Part shown: positions 17,235 to 25,219 of the stretch, one piece after another | Layout: every line of letters starts with the position of its first letter | Position numbering within the stretch: position 1 is the stretch's first letter | Assembly (NCBI GenBank): GCA_028278105.1 | Contig: JANQEX010000070.1 | Span: 1-32,340, forward strand | Source: Alphaproteobacteria bacterium | GTDB lineage: Bacteria; Pseudomonadota; Alphaproteobacteria; UBA9219; RGZA01 | Direction: 5' to 3' | DNA: 32,340 bases | The notes under the pieces: model-generated | What the model saw: only the letters and a program-made list of their open reading frames with translations | Databases searched by the model: none | What the model was told of the DNA's origin: nothing | Position numbers and translations under genes: made by a program

Positions 17235-17558
17235 TTACGCCAAAAACGCCGCTTCGCCCATCATGCGGCGGGCGCCGTCGTCGTCCACCACGCAAAGCAG
17301 CAGGTAGCCGGGCCGGTCGGATTTGAGCGCGGCGATATAGTGGGCCGAGATCAGGCTGCGCAGCGCCACGCGCCCTTCGGGATTTTCCAGGACAAGCTCG
17401 TTATCGCAGAGGCAGGCCTTTATGGTGTTTCCCGGCCCGTCCGCGAGCGCGTCGGGCCAGGCGGGAAGGATGAGCAGCCATTGTCCCTCGCCATTGCGGA
17501 CCAGTTCGAAATCATCAAGGGACGATGTTTTGACGGGGCCGAAAGGGACAGCGGGCAT
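17235..17558 (-). CDS. Unknown protein at the end of the ribosomal operon
   Basis: I do not recognise this 107-residue protein. It is soluble and slightly acidic, with GQWLLILPAWPDAL and a hydrophobic strand pair GYLLLCVVDDDGARR near the end. It starts 5 bases after the rplI stop codon, and an AGGAG ribosome binding site overlaps the end of rplI, so it is very probably cotranslated with bL9. Its position suggests a role linked to translation or simply readthrough expression; neither is proven. Confidence 0.7.
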   Translation of the reverse strand: MPAVPFGPVKTSSLDDFELVRNGEGQWLLILPAWPDALADGPGNTIKACLCDNELVLENPEGRVALRSLISAHYIAALKSDRPGYLLLCVVDDDGARRMMGEAAFLA

Positions 17559-17563
17559 GGAGG

Positions 17564-18205
17564 CTACTCCTGCGTTTGGGTCTCTTCGTCCTTCTCTGCG
17601 GCCTTTGCGGCTTCTTCCTTCTCATCTTCCGTTTCCGGCACGGCCGCGCCTTCCTCGAACATGGCGGCGTTCGCGGCGGCGATGCGGGCGGCGGCGTCCT
17701 CGTCGGTTTCGGCGGCCGTGGCGGCGGCGCCGGTTTTTTCCTGCGTCTTCGCCTCGTCTTCCGAGCGGGCGACGTTCAGGGTGATCGTTGCCGACACTTC
17801 GGGGTGAAGATGCACCGCGATCCTGTGCAGGCCCAGCGCCTTGATGGGCGAGGCGAGGCCCACATATTGCCGCTCGACCGCGAAGCCCTCGGCGGCCAGG
17901 AATTCGGCCACGTCCCGCACGGTGACCGAGCCGAACAGTTGCCCGATTTCGGAAGCCTGCCGGATGATGATGAATGTGTGGCCGTCCAGCTTTTTGGCTT
18001 CGGTTTCCGCCCTGGCGCGGGCGGCGGCGTTGTCGGCCTCGATCTGCGCGCGGCGGGATTCAAACAGGGTCAGATTGTCTTTCGTGGCGCGAAGGGCCTT
18101 CTTGCGCGGCAGCAGGTAATTGCGCGCGTAGCCGGGACGGACCTTCACCACCTGCCCGATCTGGCCCAGGCGGCCGATCTTTTCAAGAAGAATAACCTCG
18201 ATCAT
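17564..18205 (-). CDS. rplI: Ribosomal protein bL9
   Basis: bL9 binds 23S rRNA near the L1 stalk base and helps keep reading frame. The N-terminal domain is typical: [20 protein letters not shown] with [13 protein letters not shown], followed by the long connecting helix and a C-terminal domain ([25 protein letters not shown]). At 213 residues it is much longer than the roughly 150 usual in E. coli; the extra tail after about residue 155 is rich in Ala, Glu and Thr and highly acidic. Its ATG overlaps the rpsR stop by 4 bases, indicating translational coupling. Confidence 0.96.
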   Translation of the reverse strand: MIEVILLEKIGRLGQIGQVVKVRPGYARNYLLPRKKALRATKDNLTLFESRRAQIEADNAAARARAETEAKKLDGHTFIIIRQASEIGQLFGSVTVRDVAEFLAAEGFAVERQYVGLASPIKALGLHRIAVHLHPEVSATITLNVARSEDEAKTQEKTGAAATAAETDEDAAARIAAANAAMFEEGAAVPETEDEKEEAAKAAEKDEETQTQE

Positions 18206-18492
18206 GCGATATCTCCCGCCTCACGGACATAGGGGAGCAGCGCCATGAAGCGGGCGCGCTTGATGGCCTGGGCCAGTTCGCGTTGCTTGCCCGACGAGAC
18301 CGCGGAAATGCGGCTGGGCATGATCTTGCCGCGTTCCGACAGGTAGCGCGTCAGCAGGCGGGTGTCCTTCCAGTCGATCTTCGGCGCGGCCGAGCCCGAA
18401 AAGGGGCAGGACTTGCGCCGGCGGAAAAAAGGCTTGCGGTTGGCGGCGGCGTTGCGCTCGCCGTCGCGGGAGGAACGGTTGTCGCGTCTCAT
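18202..18492 (-). CDS. rpsR: Ribosomal protein bS18
   Basis: bS18 forms a heterodimer with bS6 on the 30S platform. The 96-residue product has the family core [20 protein letters not shown] and [21 protein letters not shown], with a basic lead ([12 protein letters not shown]) of about 25 residues. It starts 3 bases after the rpsF stop and overlaps rplI by 4 bases, in the standard rpsF-rpsR-rplI order. Confidence 0.97.
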   Translation of the reverse strand: MRRDNRSSRDGERNAAANRKPFFRRRKSCPFSGSAAPKIDWKDTRLLTRYLSERGKIMPSRISAVSSGKQRELAQAIKRARFMALLPYVREAGDIA

Positions 18493-18495
18493 GGG

Positions 18496-18924
18496 TCAGT
18501 CTCCCTTCTGCTCGGTTTCGGACCGCTGGGGACGGGGACGCAAAGGGCGTCCCGCGCCGCCGCGACTGCCGGGGCCGCCCTGGCCCTCGCGCGGCTCGTC
18601 ATCCTGCTTGCGCAGCATGGCGGAGGGGCCTTCCTCATGCGCGTCCACCCGGAGGGTGAGGTAGCGCAGCACGTCTTCATTGATGCGGAGATTGCGCTCC
18701 ATCTCGGCGATGGCGGGCGCGGGCGCATCAATGTTCATCAGAACGTAATGGCCCTTCCGGTTCTTCTTGATGCGGTAGGCGAGGTTGCGCAGACCCCACT
18801 GCTCGGTCTTGGTGACCGTGCCGCCCTGGTTTTTAATCAGGCCGGCGGTGTCGCCGGTCAGGCTTTCCACCTGCGCGGGCGAGAGGTCCTGCCGCGCGAT
18901 CAGCACGGATTCATACAAAGGCAT
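18496..18924 (-). CDS. rpsF: Ribosomal protein bS6
   Basis: bS6 is the partner of bS18 in the small subunit. The 142-residue product begins [15 protein letters not shown] and continues with [22 protein letters not shown], both diagnostic. The C-terminal tail is Gly/Arg-rich ([20 protein letters not shown]) and longer than in E. coli before modification. A strong GGAAGGAAG ribosome binding site lies just upstream. It heads the ribosomal operon and is preceded by a structured leader (18960-19010). Confidence 0.97.
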   Translation of the reverse strand: MPLYESVLIARQDLSPAQVESLTGDTAGLIKNQGGTVTKTEQWGLRNLAYRIKKNRKGHYVLMNIDAPAPAIAEMERNLRINEDVLRYLTLRVDAHEEGPSAMLRKQDDEPREGQGGPGSRGGAGRPLRPRPQRSETEQKGD

Positions 18925-18959
18925 ATTATCTTCCTTCCGGATTTTCTCATCCCGTCCCT

Positions 18960-19010
18960 CAACGGGAGCAAACGGATTTCCGGATTTTTTCCGGCAGCCC
19001 GCGCCCGTTG
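18960..19010 (-). promoter_or_regulatory. Candidate S6:S18-binding leader of the rpsF operon
   Basis: On the transcript strand CAACGGG (19010-19004) pairs perfectly with CCCGTTG (18966-18960). Enclosed are a small hairpin CCGGA-TCCGG and an unpaired AATCCGTTT containing a CCG triplet. Many bacterial rpsF leaders have a stem with a free CCG that mimics the bS6:bS18 site on 16S rRNA and lets the proteins repress their own operon. The fit here is by eye. Confidence 0.45.
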
Positions 19011-19058
19011 AGTGGCGGGAATAGCCACCCCCAAAACGGGACTGGCAAGGACGGGCCG

Positions 19059-19088
19059 TTTATAAGGGCGGAAGTGGAGGAAAGTAAA
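19059..19088 (-). promoter_or_regulatory. Candidate rpsF operon promoter
   Basis: On the minus strand TTTACT (19088-19083) and TATAAA (19064-19059) are 18 bases apart, upstream of the structured leader. The -35 match is weak. Confidence 0.3.
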
Positions 19089-19106
19089 GGGAGATAATAT
19101 CTACAA

Positions 19107-19135
19107 TTGAAAAACCCTTCCCTGTATGCTATTGT
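19107..19135 (+). promoter_or_regulatory. Candidate promoter of the TacAT-type module
   Basis: TTGAAA at 19107-19112 and TATTGT at 19130-19135 are 17 bases apart. A short inverted repeat, ATCA-TGGGG-TGAT (19141-19153), lies between the probable transcription start and the antitoxin ATG at 19155, where an autoregulatory antitoxin could bind. Confidence 0.45.
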
Positions 19136-19154
19136 CATACATCATGGGGTGATC

Positions 19155-19430
19155 ATGGAACAGCCGAACAATACATCAGTCCTGAGCATCCGGGTCAGCC
19201 GGGAGGAACGCAGGCTTCTTGAGGCGGCGGCCGGTCAATCCCGCACGACGCTAAGCGATTTCATGCGGCGCAAGGCAGTTGAAGCGGCGGAAGTCGATAT
19301 TCTTGGAAGAACCAGCATGACCATCCCGGCAAAAGACTGGGAGGCGTTCGAGCGTTGGATGAACCGCCCGGCGGAAAAAATACCGGCCTTGGCGGAACTG
19401 ATGCGGCGGCATGGCCCGCGGGATAGCTGA
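19155..19430 (+). CDS. DUF1778/TacA-type antitoxin
   Basis: The 91-residue product fits the DUF1778 antitoxins: a ribbon-helix-helix N-terminus (LSIRVSREERRLLEAAA, then TLSDFMRRKAVEAAE) for DNA binding and a C-terminal toxin-binding tail with IPAKDWEAFERWMNRPAEKI. I prefer the ATG at 19155 over the in-frame TTG at 19107, which coincides with the -35 element. It is followed after 5 bases by a GNAT toxin gene, the usual antitoxin-first order. The complex normally represses its own promoter. Confidence 0.88.
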   Translation: MEQPNNTSVLSIRVSREERRLLEAAAGQSRTTLSDFMRRKAVEAAEVDILGRTSMTIPAKDWEAFERWMNRPAEKIPALAELMRRHGPRDS

Positions 19431-19435
19431 TTCCG

Positions 19436-19942
19436 ATGCCGGCCGCCCGTCCGCCAAGGCCTCTTTTGGAAGAGGATGACAGGACTTCTTTTGATTGCGG
19501 GCGGGAATCCCTGAATCTCTGGTTCAGGCGGCATGCCCTGGCCAATCATGTAAGCGGCGCTTCGAGGGTCTATGTGCTGGCCGATCCGCAAAACGGGAAA
19601 ATACAGGGCTACGTCACCCTCAGCGCATCGCAGATCGCGCGGGCGTTTTTGCCGAAACCCCGGCAAAGAAACCAGCCGGATCCCTTGCCGGTCACATTGC
19701 TGGGGCAACTGGCGGTTGATAAATCCTGTCAGGGGCAGGGATACGCCGCGCTGCTTCTTCAGCATGCGTTTCTCGCGGCCCTGCATGTTTCCGAACAAGT
19801 GGGAAGTATCGGGATTGTCACGCACCCGATTGACGACAGGCTCCGCAGCTTTTACGCGCGCTGGGGCTTTCAGGATCTTCCCCATGACCCAAAACGCGCG
19901 ATGATCGTCCGCATGGCGGATTTGCGCGAGTCCTTGCGGTAG
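19436..19942 (+). CDS. GNAT-family toxin (TacT/AtaT-like)
   Basis: The 168-residue protein is a GCN5-type N-acetyltransferase of the toxin subgroup that acetylates the aminoacyl group of charged tRNAs and stops translation. Diagnostic parts are FDCGRESLNLWFRRHALANH near the start, VLADPQNGKIQGYVTLS, LGQLAVDKSCQGQGYAALLL with the acetyl-CoA loop, and the catalytic-type tyrosine in SFYARWGF. All expected elements are present, so it appears intact. It is encoded 5 bases after the antitoxin. Which tRNA it targets cannot be read from the sequence. Confidence 0.88.
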   Translation: MPAARPPRPLLEEDDRTSFDCGRESLNLWFRRHALANHVSGASRVYVLADPQNGKIQGYVTLSASQIARAFLPKPRQRNQPDPLPVTLLGQLAVDKSCQGQGYAALLLQHAFLAALHVSEQVGSIGIVTHPIDDRLRSFYARWGFQDLPHDPKRAMIVRMADLRESLR

Positions 19943-19953
19943 GGGTAGAAAGA

Positions 19954-20415
19954 TTAAGGACTTCTCGCGGGTTTCGCAATGTGCCCCGGTGTATTCCCCG
20001 GCGTTGCCGGTTCTGGAGAAACAGGTACCCTGTGCATGATTGTTTCTAAAATTTTCACGAAATCAGGATTCACCGCCAAGGCGGCAGCCCTTTTGGTTAA
20101 AGAGGGGTCATCCGAAGGTATGCCGCCACGCCTTATAATTTCTTCACCCGCTTTTAGTATTGACTGGGTTTCTTCTTTCACCTTCGGTGGAAGTCCTTCA
20201 ATCAACCGACTAAATTCCTCAAGTGTTTCCCCGATAGCAGCCATTGTCCCGGAAGCATTTGCGTTACCAGCGAAAGATCGCATGGCGGACACCATGTCTG
20301 CTGCCCGCCGTTCTGCATATTCAATGGCTGCGCGCTTAAAAATCTCGCCGCCTGCCTCAGCGATGTCGTCCGGCAAGGGGCCCCCTAAATTAGGACCTTT
20401 GTTATCGCTATTCAT
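19954..20415 (-). CDS. Protein of unknown function (153 residues)
   Basis: I do not recognise it. The product looks soluble and helical: IFKRAAIEYAERRAADMVSAMRSF fits an amphipathic helix when read in two halves, followed by ETLEEFSRLIEGLPPKV and EETQSILKAGEEIIRR, then a Pro-rich tail. An AGAGG ribosome binding site precedes the ATG. The opposite strand is also open over the same span, but its translation is rich in Ser and Pro and lacks patterned hydrophobicity. Base composition is a little more AT-rich than the ribosomal genes. It converges with the toxin gene 11 bases away. Confidence 0.6.
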   Translation of the reverse strand: MNSDNKGPNLGGPLPDDIAEAGGEIFKRAAIEYAERRAADMVSAMRSFAGNANASGTMAAIGETLEEFSRLIEGLPPKVKEETQSILKAGEEIIRRGGIPSDDPSLTKRAAALAVNPDFVKILETIMHRVPVSPEPATPGNTPGHIAKPARSP

Positions 20416-20562
20416 CTCAATATGCCTCTTGAAAAAAGGGTTTTAGATATTTTGCCGTCTTGCAGCAAGAATTCAACAATCTTGATTGCAATTCTGGCTA
20501 CGCCTAGCATCATATAATGAATGGTGTCAATACCTCGATTGCATGCGCGGCAAGGAAGAATG

Positions 20563-21168
20563 ATGTCCCCCAATTCTGAAACGCAACGCTATCACCTTGT
20601 GGCCATGCGGTTGCACTGGATCATCGCCCTGCTGCTTGTCGGCAACCTGGCGCTGGGCTTCATGCTTGGCGGCATTCCGCAGGAGTTGCGCGGGCAGGCC
20701 TATATGATGCACAAGTCGCTGGGCCTGTCGGTGCTGATGCTCACATTGGTGCGCCTCTTGTGGCGCATTCTGGCCAGCGCGCCACCCATGGAGTCGGTCA
20801 AGGGATGGGAAAAGAATCTGGCCGTGGCCGTTCACGCGCTCATTTATTTGCTGACGCTGGCCATTCCGTTCAGCGGCTGGCTTCTGGTTTCGGCGTCCGG
20901 CAAATACCCGACGATCTTTTTCAACCTCATGGAATGGCCGCATCTGCCCTTTTTCATGGGCTTTGCCGAGGACGCGCGGCGGACCCTTGCCGGCAATATC
21001 GCCGAGGCGCATGAAAAGCTTTCTTTTGCGCTGGTTGCGCTCCTGGCGCTGCATGTGGCGGCGGCGCTGCGTCATCACTGGTTTTTAAAGGATGATACGC
21101 TGTTACGCATGATGCCCGCGTCGCTGGATGGCGGGCTTCGCCGCCTGCGCGGCGAAAAACCGCGCTAA
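20563..21168 (+). CDS. Cytochrome b561 (CybB-like)
   Basis: The 201-residue product is a four-helix di-heme b-type cytochrome of the inner membrane. Segments are MRLHWIIALLLVGNLALGF, the loop histidine in YMMHKSLGLSVLMLTLVRLLWR, AVHALIYLLTLAIPFSGWLL, and the last helix KLSFALVALLALHVAAALRHH. The conserved histidines are heme ligand candidates. Such proteins pass electrons from ubiquinol, some to superoxide. AAGGA lies 6 bases before the ATG at 20563; an adjacent ATG at 20560 and one at 20521 are in frame. A TATAAT at 20513-20518 may be its -10 element, though the -35 is poor. Confidence 0.88.
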   Translation: MSPNSETQRYHLVAMRLHWIIALLLVGNLALGFMLGGIPQELRGQAYMMHKSLGLSVLMLTLVRLLWRILASAPPMESVKGWEKNLAVAVHALIYLLTLAIPFSGWLLVSASGKYPTIFFNLMEWPHLPFFMGFAEDARRTLAGNIAEAHEKLSFALVALLALHVAAALRHHWFLKDDTLLRMMPASLDGGLRRLRGEKPR

Positions 21169-21277
21169 TCGGGTTAACAGCCGGTTTGTGGCGGCACGAA
21201 AGCAAAGGACGGAAATTTGACGCGGCAGGGCGGTTGCCGCTAAACTCGCGCCGCAGTCAACGCATTTGGATTTTTTC

Positions 21278-21727
21278 ATGGCGGCGAAGCCGATCATCCT
21301 CATCCTGAACGGGCCGAACCTCAATCTTCTGGGCACGCGCGAGCCGGAGATTTACGGGACTACCACGCTGGATGCCATTCAGGAGGAGTGCGAGGAAGCG
21401 GCGGAAGAGTTGGGCCTTGGCATTGATTTCCGCCAGACCAACCATGAAGGCGAAATGGTGGAATGGATCCAGCAGGCCCATGACAGGAACGCAGGGATCA
21501 TCATTAACGCGGGCGCGCATACGCATACGTCCATCGCCATACTCGACGCCCTGAAAGCCAGCCGGATTCCGGTGATCGAAGTGCATTTATCCAATATTTT
21601 CCGCCGTGAGGAATTCCGCCACACCTCCTATGTGTCGCAGGCGGCCGATGGCGTGATCTGCGGCCTTGGTCCCGCCGGCTATGTGCTGGCGCTGGAAGCC
21701 ATGGCCAATCTTCCCGAAGACCGCTAA
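21278..21727 (+). CDS. aroQ: Type II 3-dehydroquinate dehydratase
   Basis: AroQ removes water from 3-dehydroquinate in the shikimate pathway, as a dodecamer in the cytosol. The 149-residue product has LILNGPNLNLLGTREPEIYG with the lid arginine R21 and catalytic tyrosine Y26, then INAGAHTHTSIAI with the catalytic histidine, EVHLSNIFRREEFRH and a final GYVLALEA. The ATG at 21278 matches the normal N-terminus; an in-frame TTG at 21266 adds four residues. accB follows 15 bases later, an arrangement frequent in alphaproteobacteria. Confidence 0.96.
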   Translation: MAAKPIILILNGPNLNLLGTREPEIYGTTTLDAIQEECEEAAEELGLGIDFRQTNHEGEMVEWIQQAHDRNAGIIINAGAHTHTSIAILDALKASRIPVIEVHLSNIFRREEFRHTSYVSQAADGVICGLGPAGYVLALEAMANLPEDR

Positions 21728-21742
21728 ACCCGGAACATCCCC

Positions 21743-22216
21743 GTGCCCGACAAAGAAAAGCCCAAACCGCCGGCCGCGCCGAAATTCGACATTGATGAGA
21801 AGCTTGTCCGCAAGCTCTCGCGCCTTTTGAACGAGACCCATCTGGCCGAGATCGAATATGCCGAGGGCGAAAAGCGTATCCGCCTGACACGCAGCATAGC
21901 GCCCCCGGCGGCCGCTGCTGTTCCCGTCGCGCCGCCCGCGGCCGCCGCGCCGGTCCCTGCGGCCGAAGCGCCGAAAGAAGCGGAAAACGCAGTAACCTCA
22001 CCCATGGTCGGCACGGTGTATCTGGCGCCCCAGCCGGGCGCGAAGCTCTTTGTAACCCTTGGCGCGAAGGTCAAGGCGGGCGACACCCTGGCCATCATCG
22101 AGGCCATGAAGGTCATGAATCCCATCAAGGCGCCGAAAGCCGGCACGGTGGCCGACGTGCTGGTCGAAAACGGCCAGCCGGTTGAATTTGGCCAGCCGCT
22201 GGTGGTGGTCGCGTAG
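21743..22216 (+). CDS. accB: Biotin carboxyl carrier protein of acetyl-CoA carboxylase
   Basis: AccB carries biotin between the carboxylase (AccC) and the transferase (AccA/D) in the first step of fatty-acid synthesis. The 157-residue product has a helical N-terminal part ([20 protein letters not shown]), an Ala/Pro-rich linker (about residues 53-80) and the biotinyl domain with EAMKVMN, where K123 receives biotin. A GTG at 21743 is the start; only a weak GGA lies upstream, and translation may be coupled to aroQ, which ends 15 bases before. accC lies 387 bases downstream across a repeat cluster. Confidence 0.95.
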   Translation: MPDKEKPKPPAAPKFDIDEKLVRKLSRLLNETHLAEIEYAEGEKRIRLTRSIAPPAAAAVPVAPPAAAAPVPAAEAPKEAENAVTSPMVGTVYLAPQPGAKLFVTLGAKVKAGDTLAIIEAMKVMNPIKAPKAGTVADVLVENGQPVEFGQPLVVVA

Positions 22217-22603
22217 CGGCTTGTTTCGGACCGGACAAAATTCCCCTCCCTTTGGGAGGGGTTAGGGGAGGGAAAACAGGAAAAGGGAAGGGAAAATCGG
22301 TGGTGTTTTACTTTGAAAATCACCCCCGCGGAGGCGGGGGTCCCATTTGATTAAAAACAATGGGATGCCCGCCTTCGCGGGCATGATATTTTTCAAACTG
22401 AGACACTACCGGAAAACCGGAAAAGTTCAGGAAAATGTAAGCTCTCCTTCCTGCAAACCCTTTCCCATTCCCCTCCCTTTGGGAGGGGTTAGGGGAGGGA
22501 AAGGTAAAAACCAGGGAAACAACCCTCCCCCTTCCCCCTCCCAAAGGGAGGGGGATATTCATGTTTGCCTCGCCGGTCGTTCTTCGATTTGTATCAGGTG
22601 TAG
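22217..22603. repeat. Repeat cluster between accB and accC
   Basis: Three copies of a CCCTCCCTTTGGGAGGG palindrome with a GGTTAGGGGAGGG tail lie at 22243-22273 and 22470-22500 (direct) and 22523-22555 (inverted). Between them, about 22322-22385, a different palindrome runs from CCCCCGCGGAGGCGGGGG through CCCATTTG and CAATGGG to CCCGCCTTCGCGGGCATG. I see no gene or clear promoter. The fourth copy of the first family is at 29834-29864. Confidence 0.85.
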
Positions 22604-23971
22604 ATGTTCGAGAAAGTCCTCATAGCCAATCGCGGCGAAATCGCGCTTCGCATCCACCGCGCCTGCAAGGAGATGGGCATCGCCACGGTGGCCGTGCACT
22701 CCACCGCCGACGCCGACGCCATGCATGTGCGCCTGGCCGATGAAAGCGTATGCATCGGCCCGCCCATGGTGCGGGAATCCTACCTGAATATTCCGGCGAT
22801 CCTGTCGGCGGCTTCCGTCACCGGGGCGGACGCCATTCACCCCGGCATCGGGTTCATGGCCGAAAACGCCCGTTTTGCCGAGCTGGTGCAGGAGCACGGC
22901 TTTAGCTTCATCGGGCCGGAGCCGGAGCATATCCGCATCATGGGCGACAAGGTGGCCGCCCGGCGCGCGGTGATCGAGCATGACCTGCCCATTGTTCCCG
23001 GCTCCGACGGCGCGGTGCCCGATATGGAAGCGGGGCGGGCCCTGGCCCGCAAGATCGGCTATCCCGTGCTGGTCAAGGCGGCGGCCGGCGGCGGGGGCAA
23101 GGGCATGAAGGTCGCCGGGGACGACAAGGGCTTTGAAGAAGCCTTCTCGCTGGCAAAGGCGGAAGCGGGAGCGGCTTTTGGCAATGACGAAGTCTATATC
23201 GAGAAATATCTCGACCGCCCGCGCCATATCGAAATCCAGCTTCTGGGGGATCATCACGGCCATTGCGTGCATTTCGGCGAGCGCGACTGCTCCATCCAGC
23301 GCCGCCACCAGAAGGTGGTGGAAGAAGCGCCAAGCCCGGCGCTGAACGCCTCGGCCCGCGACAGGATCGGCCGGCTGGCGGCCAGGGTCGCCTCCGATAT
23401 CGGCTATCGCGGGCTTGGCACCATGGAGTTCCTTTATCAGGACGGGGAATTCTATTTTATCGAAATGAACACCCGTCTTCAGGTGGAGCATACGATCAGC
23501 GAGATGATTACCGGCGTCGATCTGGTGCGCGAGCAGATCCGCGTCGCCTCCGGCGCGCCGATGGGCTATGCGCAGGATGATATTACCTTCAGCGGCCACG
23601 CCATTGAATGCCGCATCAACGCCGAAAATCCGGCCACCTTCACGCCGCGTCCCGGAAAGGTCGAGAATTATCATGCTCCCGGCGGGCTCGGCGTGCGCGT
23701 GGACAGCGCCATATATGACGGCTACATGATCCCGCCCTATTACGACAGCCTGATCGCCAAGCTGGTGGTGAGCGGCAAGAACCGCAACGAGGCGCTGCTG
23801 CGCCTCAAGCGCGCCCTTGGCGAATTCGTGATCGGCGGGGTGGACACGCTTCTGCCGCTGCACGAAAAAATCGTGGCCCAGCCCGAATTCATCGACGGCA
23901 ATTACGACATCCACTGGCTTGAAAAAATGCTGGAAGTCGAAGTGCTGGGAAAGGTAAAAGATCAGGAATGA
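22604..23971 (+). CDS. accC: Biotin carboxylase subunit of acetyl-CoA carboxylase
   Basis: AccC uses ATP and bicarbonate to carboxylate the biotin on AccB. The 455-residue product begins MFEKVLIANRGEIALRIHRA as expected. The ATP-grasp domain shows VKAAAGGGGKGMKV, CSIQRRHQKVVEEAPSP and the catalytic FIEMNTRLQVEH region, followed by GHAIECRINAENP and the C-terminal YDSLIAKL. It is full length. Its stop overlaps the prfB start (ATGA), so the two are probably translated together, whereas the gap to accB is unusually long. Confidence 0.97.
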   Translation: MFEKVLIANRGEIALRIHRACKEMGIATVAVHSTADADAMHVRLADESVCIGPPMVRESYLNIPAILSAASVTGADAIHPGIGFMAENARFAELVQEHGFSFIGPEPEHIRIMGDKVAARRAVIEHDLPIVPGSDGAVPDMEAGRALARKIGYPVLVKAAAGGGGKGMKVAGDDKGFEEAFSLAKAEAGAAFGNDEVYIEKYLDRPRHIEIQLLGDHHGHCVHFGERDCSIQRRHQKVVEEAPSPALNASARDRIGRLAARVASDIGYRGLGTMEFLYQDGEFYFIEMNTRLQVEHTISEMITGVDLVREQIRVASGAPMGYAQDDITFSGHAIECRINAENPATFTPRPGKVENYHAPGGLGVRVDSAIYDGYMIPPYYDSLIAKLVVSGKNRNEALLRLKRALGEFVIGGVDTLLPLHEKIVAQPEFIDGNYDIHWLEKMLEVEVLGKVKDQE

Positions 23972-25087
23972 AAGCCGAAATCATCACAGCTTCCGAAGAG
24001 ATCCGGCGGGCGCTTGTCCTGCTGAGGAGGCATCTTTGACTGGGATAACGCGCTCAAGCGCCTGGGGGAGCTGGATCGGGCGGCCGAAGACCCCCATCTG
24101 TGGAACGACCCGCGCGCGGCGCAAAGGCTGATGCGCGAGCGCACCCATCTGCAAAACGCCATCGCCAAGGTGGAGCGGCTGGAAAACGGCCTTGCCGACA
24201 ATCTGGGCCTGATCGGGCTTGCCGAGGCCGAGGGCGACGCGGGTGTCCTGAAGGACGCCGAGGCCGCCATCTTCGCCATGGAAAAGCAGGCGGCGCAATA
24301 TGGGCTGGAGAGCCTCCTTTCCGGCGAGGCCGATGGAAACGACTGTTACCTGGAAGTGAACGCGGGCGCGGGCGGCACCGAGGCGCAGGACTGGGCCGAG
24401 ATGCTGCTGCGCATGTACATCCGCTGGGCCGAGGCGCATGGCTGCAAGATCAGCCTTCTGGAAGAATCCCGCGGCGAGGCGGCGGGCGTCAAATCGGCCA
24501 CCATCGAAATCAGCGGCGAGGCCGCCTATGGCTGGCTGAAAACCGAAAGCGGCGTGCACCGGCTTGTGCGCATCAGCCCCTATGATTCCAATGCTAGGCG
24601 GCATACCAGCTTTGCGTCGGTTTCCGTCACGCCGGCGGTGGATGACTCAATCGATATCGACATCAAGGACAAGGATTTGAAAATCGACACTTTCCGCGCG
24701 GGCGGCGCCGGCGGCCAGCATGTGAACAAGGTGGAAAGCGCGGTGCGCATCACCCATATGCCCACCGGCGTGGTGGTGGCCTGCCAGCAGGAGCGCTCGC
24801 AAGTCCAGAACCGCGCCAAGGCCATGGAGATGCTGAAAGCCCGTTTATATGAGCTGGAGCTTCGCAAGCGCGAGCAGGCCTCGGCCGAGATCGAGTCCAC
24901 CAAAACCGATATCGGCTGGGGGCATCAGATCCGCTCCTACGTTCTGCATCCCTACCAGCTTGTGAAAGACCTTCGCACCAATGTCGAAACCAGCAATACC
25001 CAAGCCGTGCTGGACGGCGGCCTTGATGCCTTCCTTCAAGCCGCCCTTGCTAGCCGCTTGAAGGGGCAGGGGGAGGGTAATGCCTAG
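23968..25087 (+). CDS. prfB: Peptide chain release factor 2, with programmed +1 frameshift
   Basis: RF2 reads UGA and UAA and releases the finished chain. The frame opened by the ATG at 23968 runs 23 codons to an in-frame TGA at 24037-24039, then continues in the +1 frame from 24038. The classic site is present: AGGAGG, three bases, then CTTTGAC. With the shift the protein is 372 residues: [16 protein letters not shown] follows the shift, [13 protein letters not shown] marks the decoding domain, and GGQ lies at 248-250 in [10 protein letters not shown]. When RF2 is scarce, slow reading of the TGA favours the shift, so it autoregulates. The decoding tripeptide reads SPY rather than SPF. The gene overlaps accC by 4 bases. 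Confidence 0.95.
24025..24040 (+). promoter_or_regulatory. RF2 programmed frameshift site
   Basis: AGGAGG at 24025-24030 acts as an internal Shine-Dalgarno sequence, three bases before CTT at 24034-24036, with the TGA stop at 24037-24039 followed by C. Spacing and order equal the E. coli prfB site. The zero frame encodes only a 23-residue peptide. Confidence 0.95.
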
Positions 25088-25219
25088 GCGGCCCTCAACC
25101 GTGATACGCGAATATGTCATGCAACAAGATTTTGTAGGCCATGCAATAGGTTCTGGAATTAATTTCGCTCATGGTTAAAACGCTTTATTTTTGCCATTGT
25201 TCCGTAAAGGATAAATCAG

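Noticed and set aside
19979-20446. Plus-strand frame opposite the 153-residue unknown gene
   Set aside because: Ser/Pro-rich, no patterned hydrophobicity; the minus strand has a better ribosome binding site and helix patterns. Some doubt remains.
22240-22560. CRISPR-like array
   Set aside because: Repeats are palindromic, few, irregularly spaced and in mixed orientation; no cas genes are present.
22559-23914. Long minus-strand frame opposite accC
   Set aside because: accC has all family motifs on the plus strand; the antisense frame has none.
24037-24039. In-frame stop suggesting a broken prfB
   Set aside because: The flanking AGGAGG and CTTTGAC at exact spacing identify the programmed frameshift, so the gene is intact.
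24580-24600. RF2 decoding motif SPY instead of SPF as an anomaly
   Set aside because: From memory, alphaproteobacterial RF2 proteins commonly read SPY, so I do not treat it as unusual.
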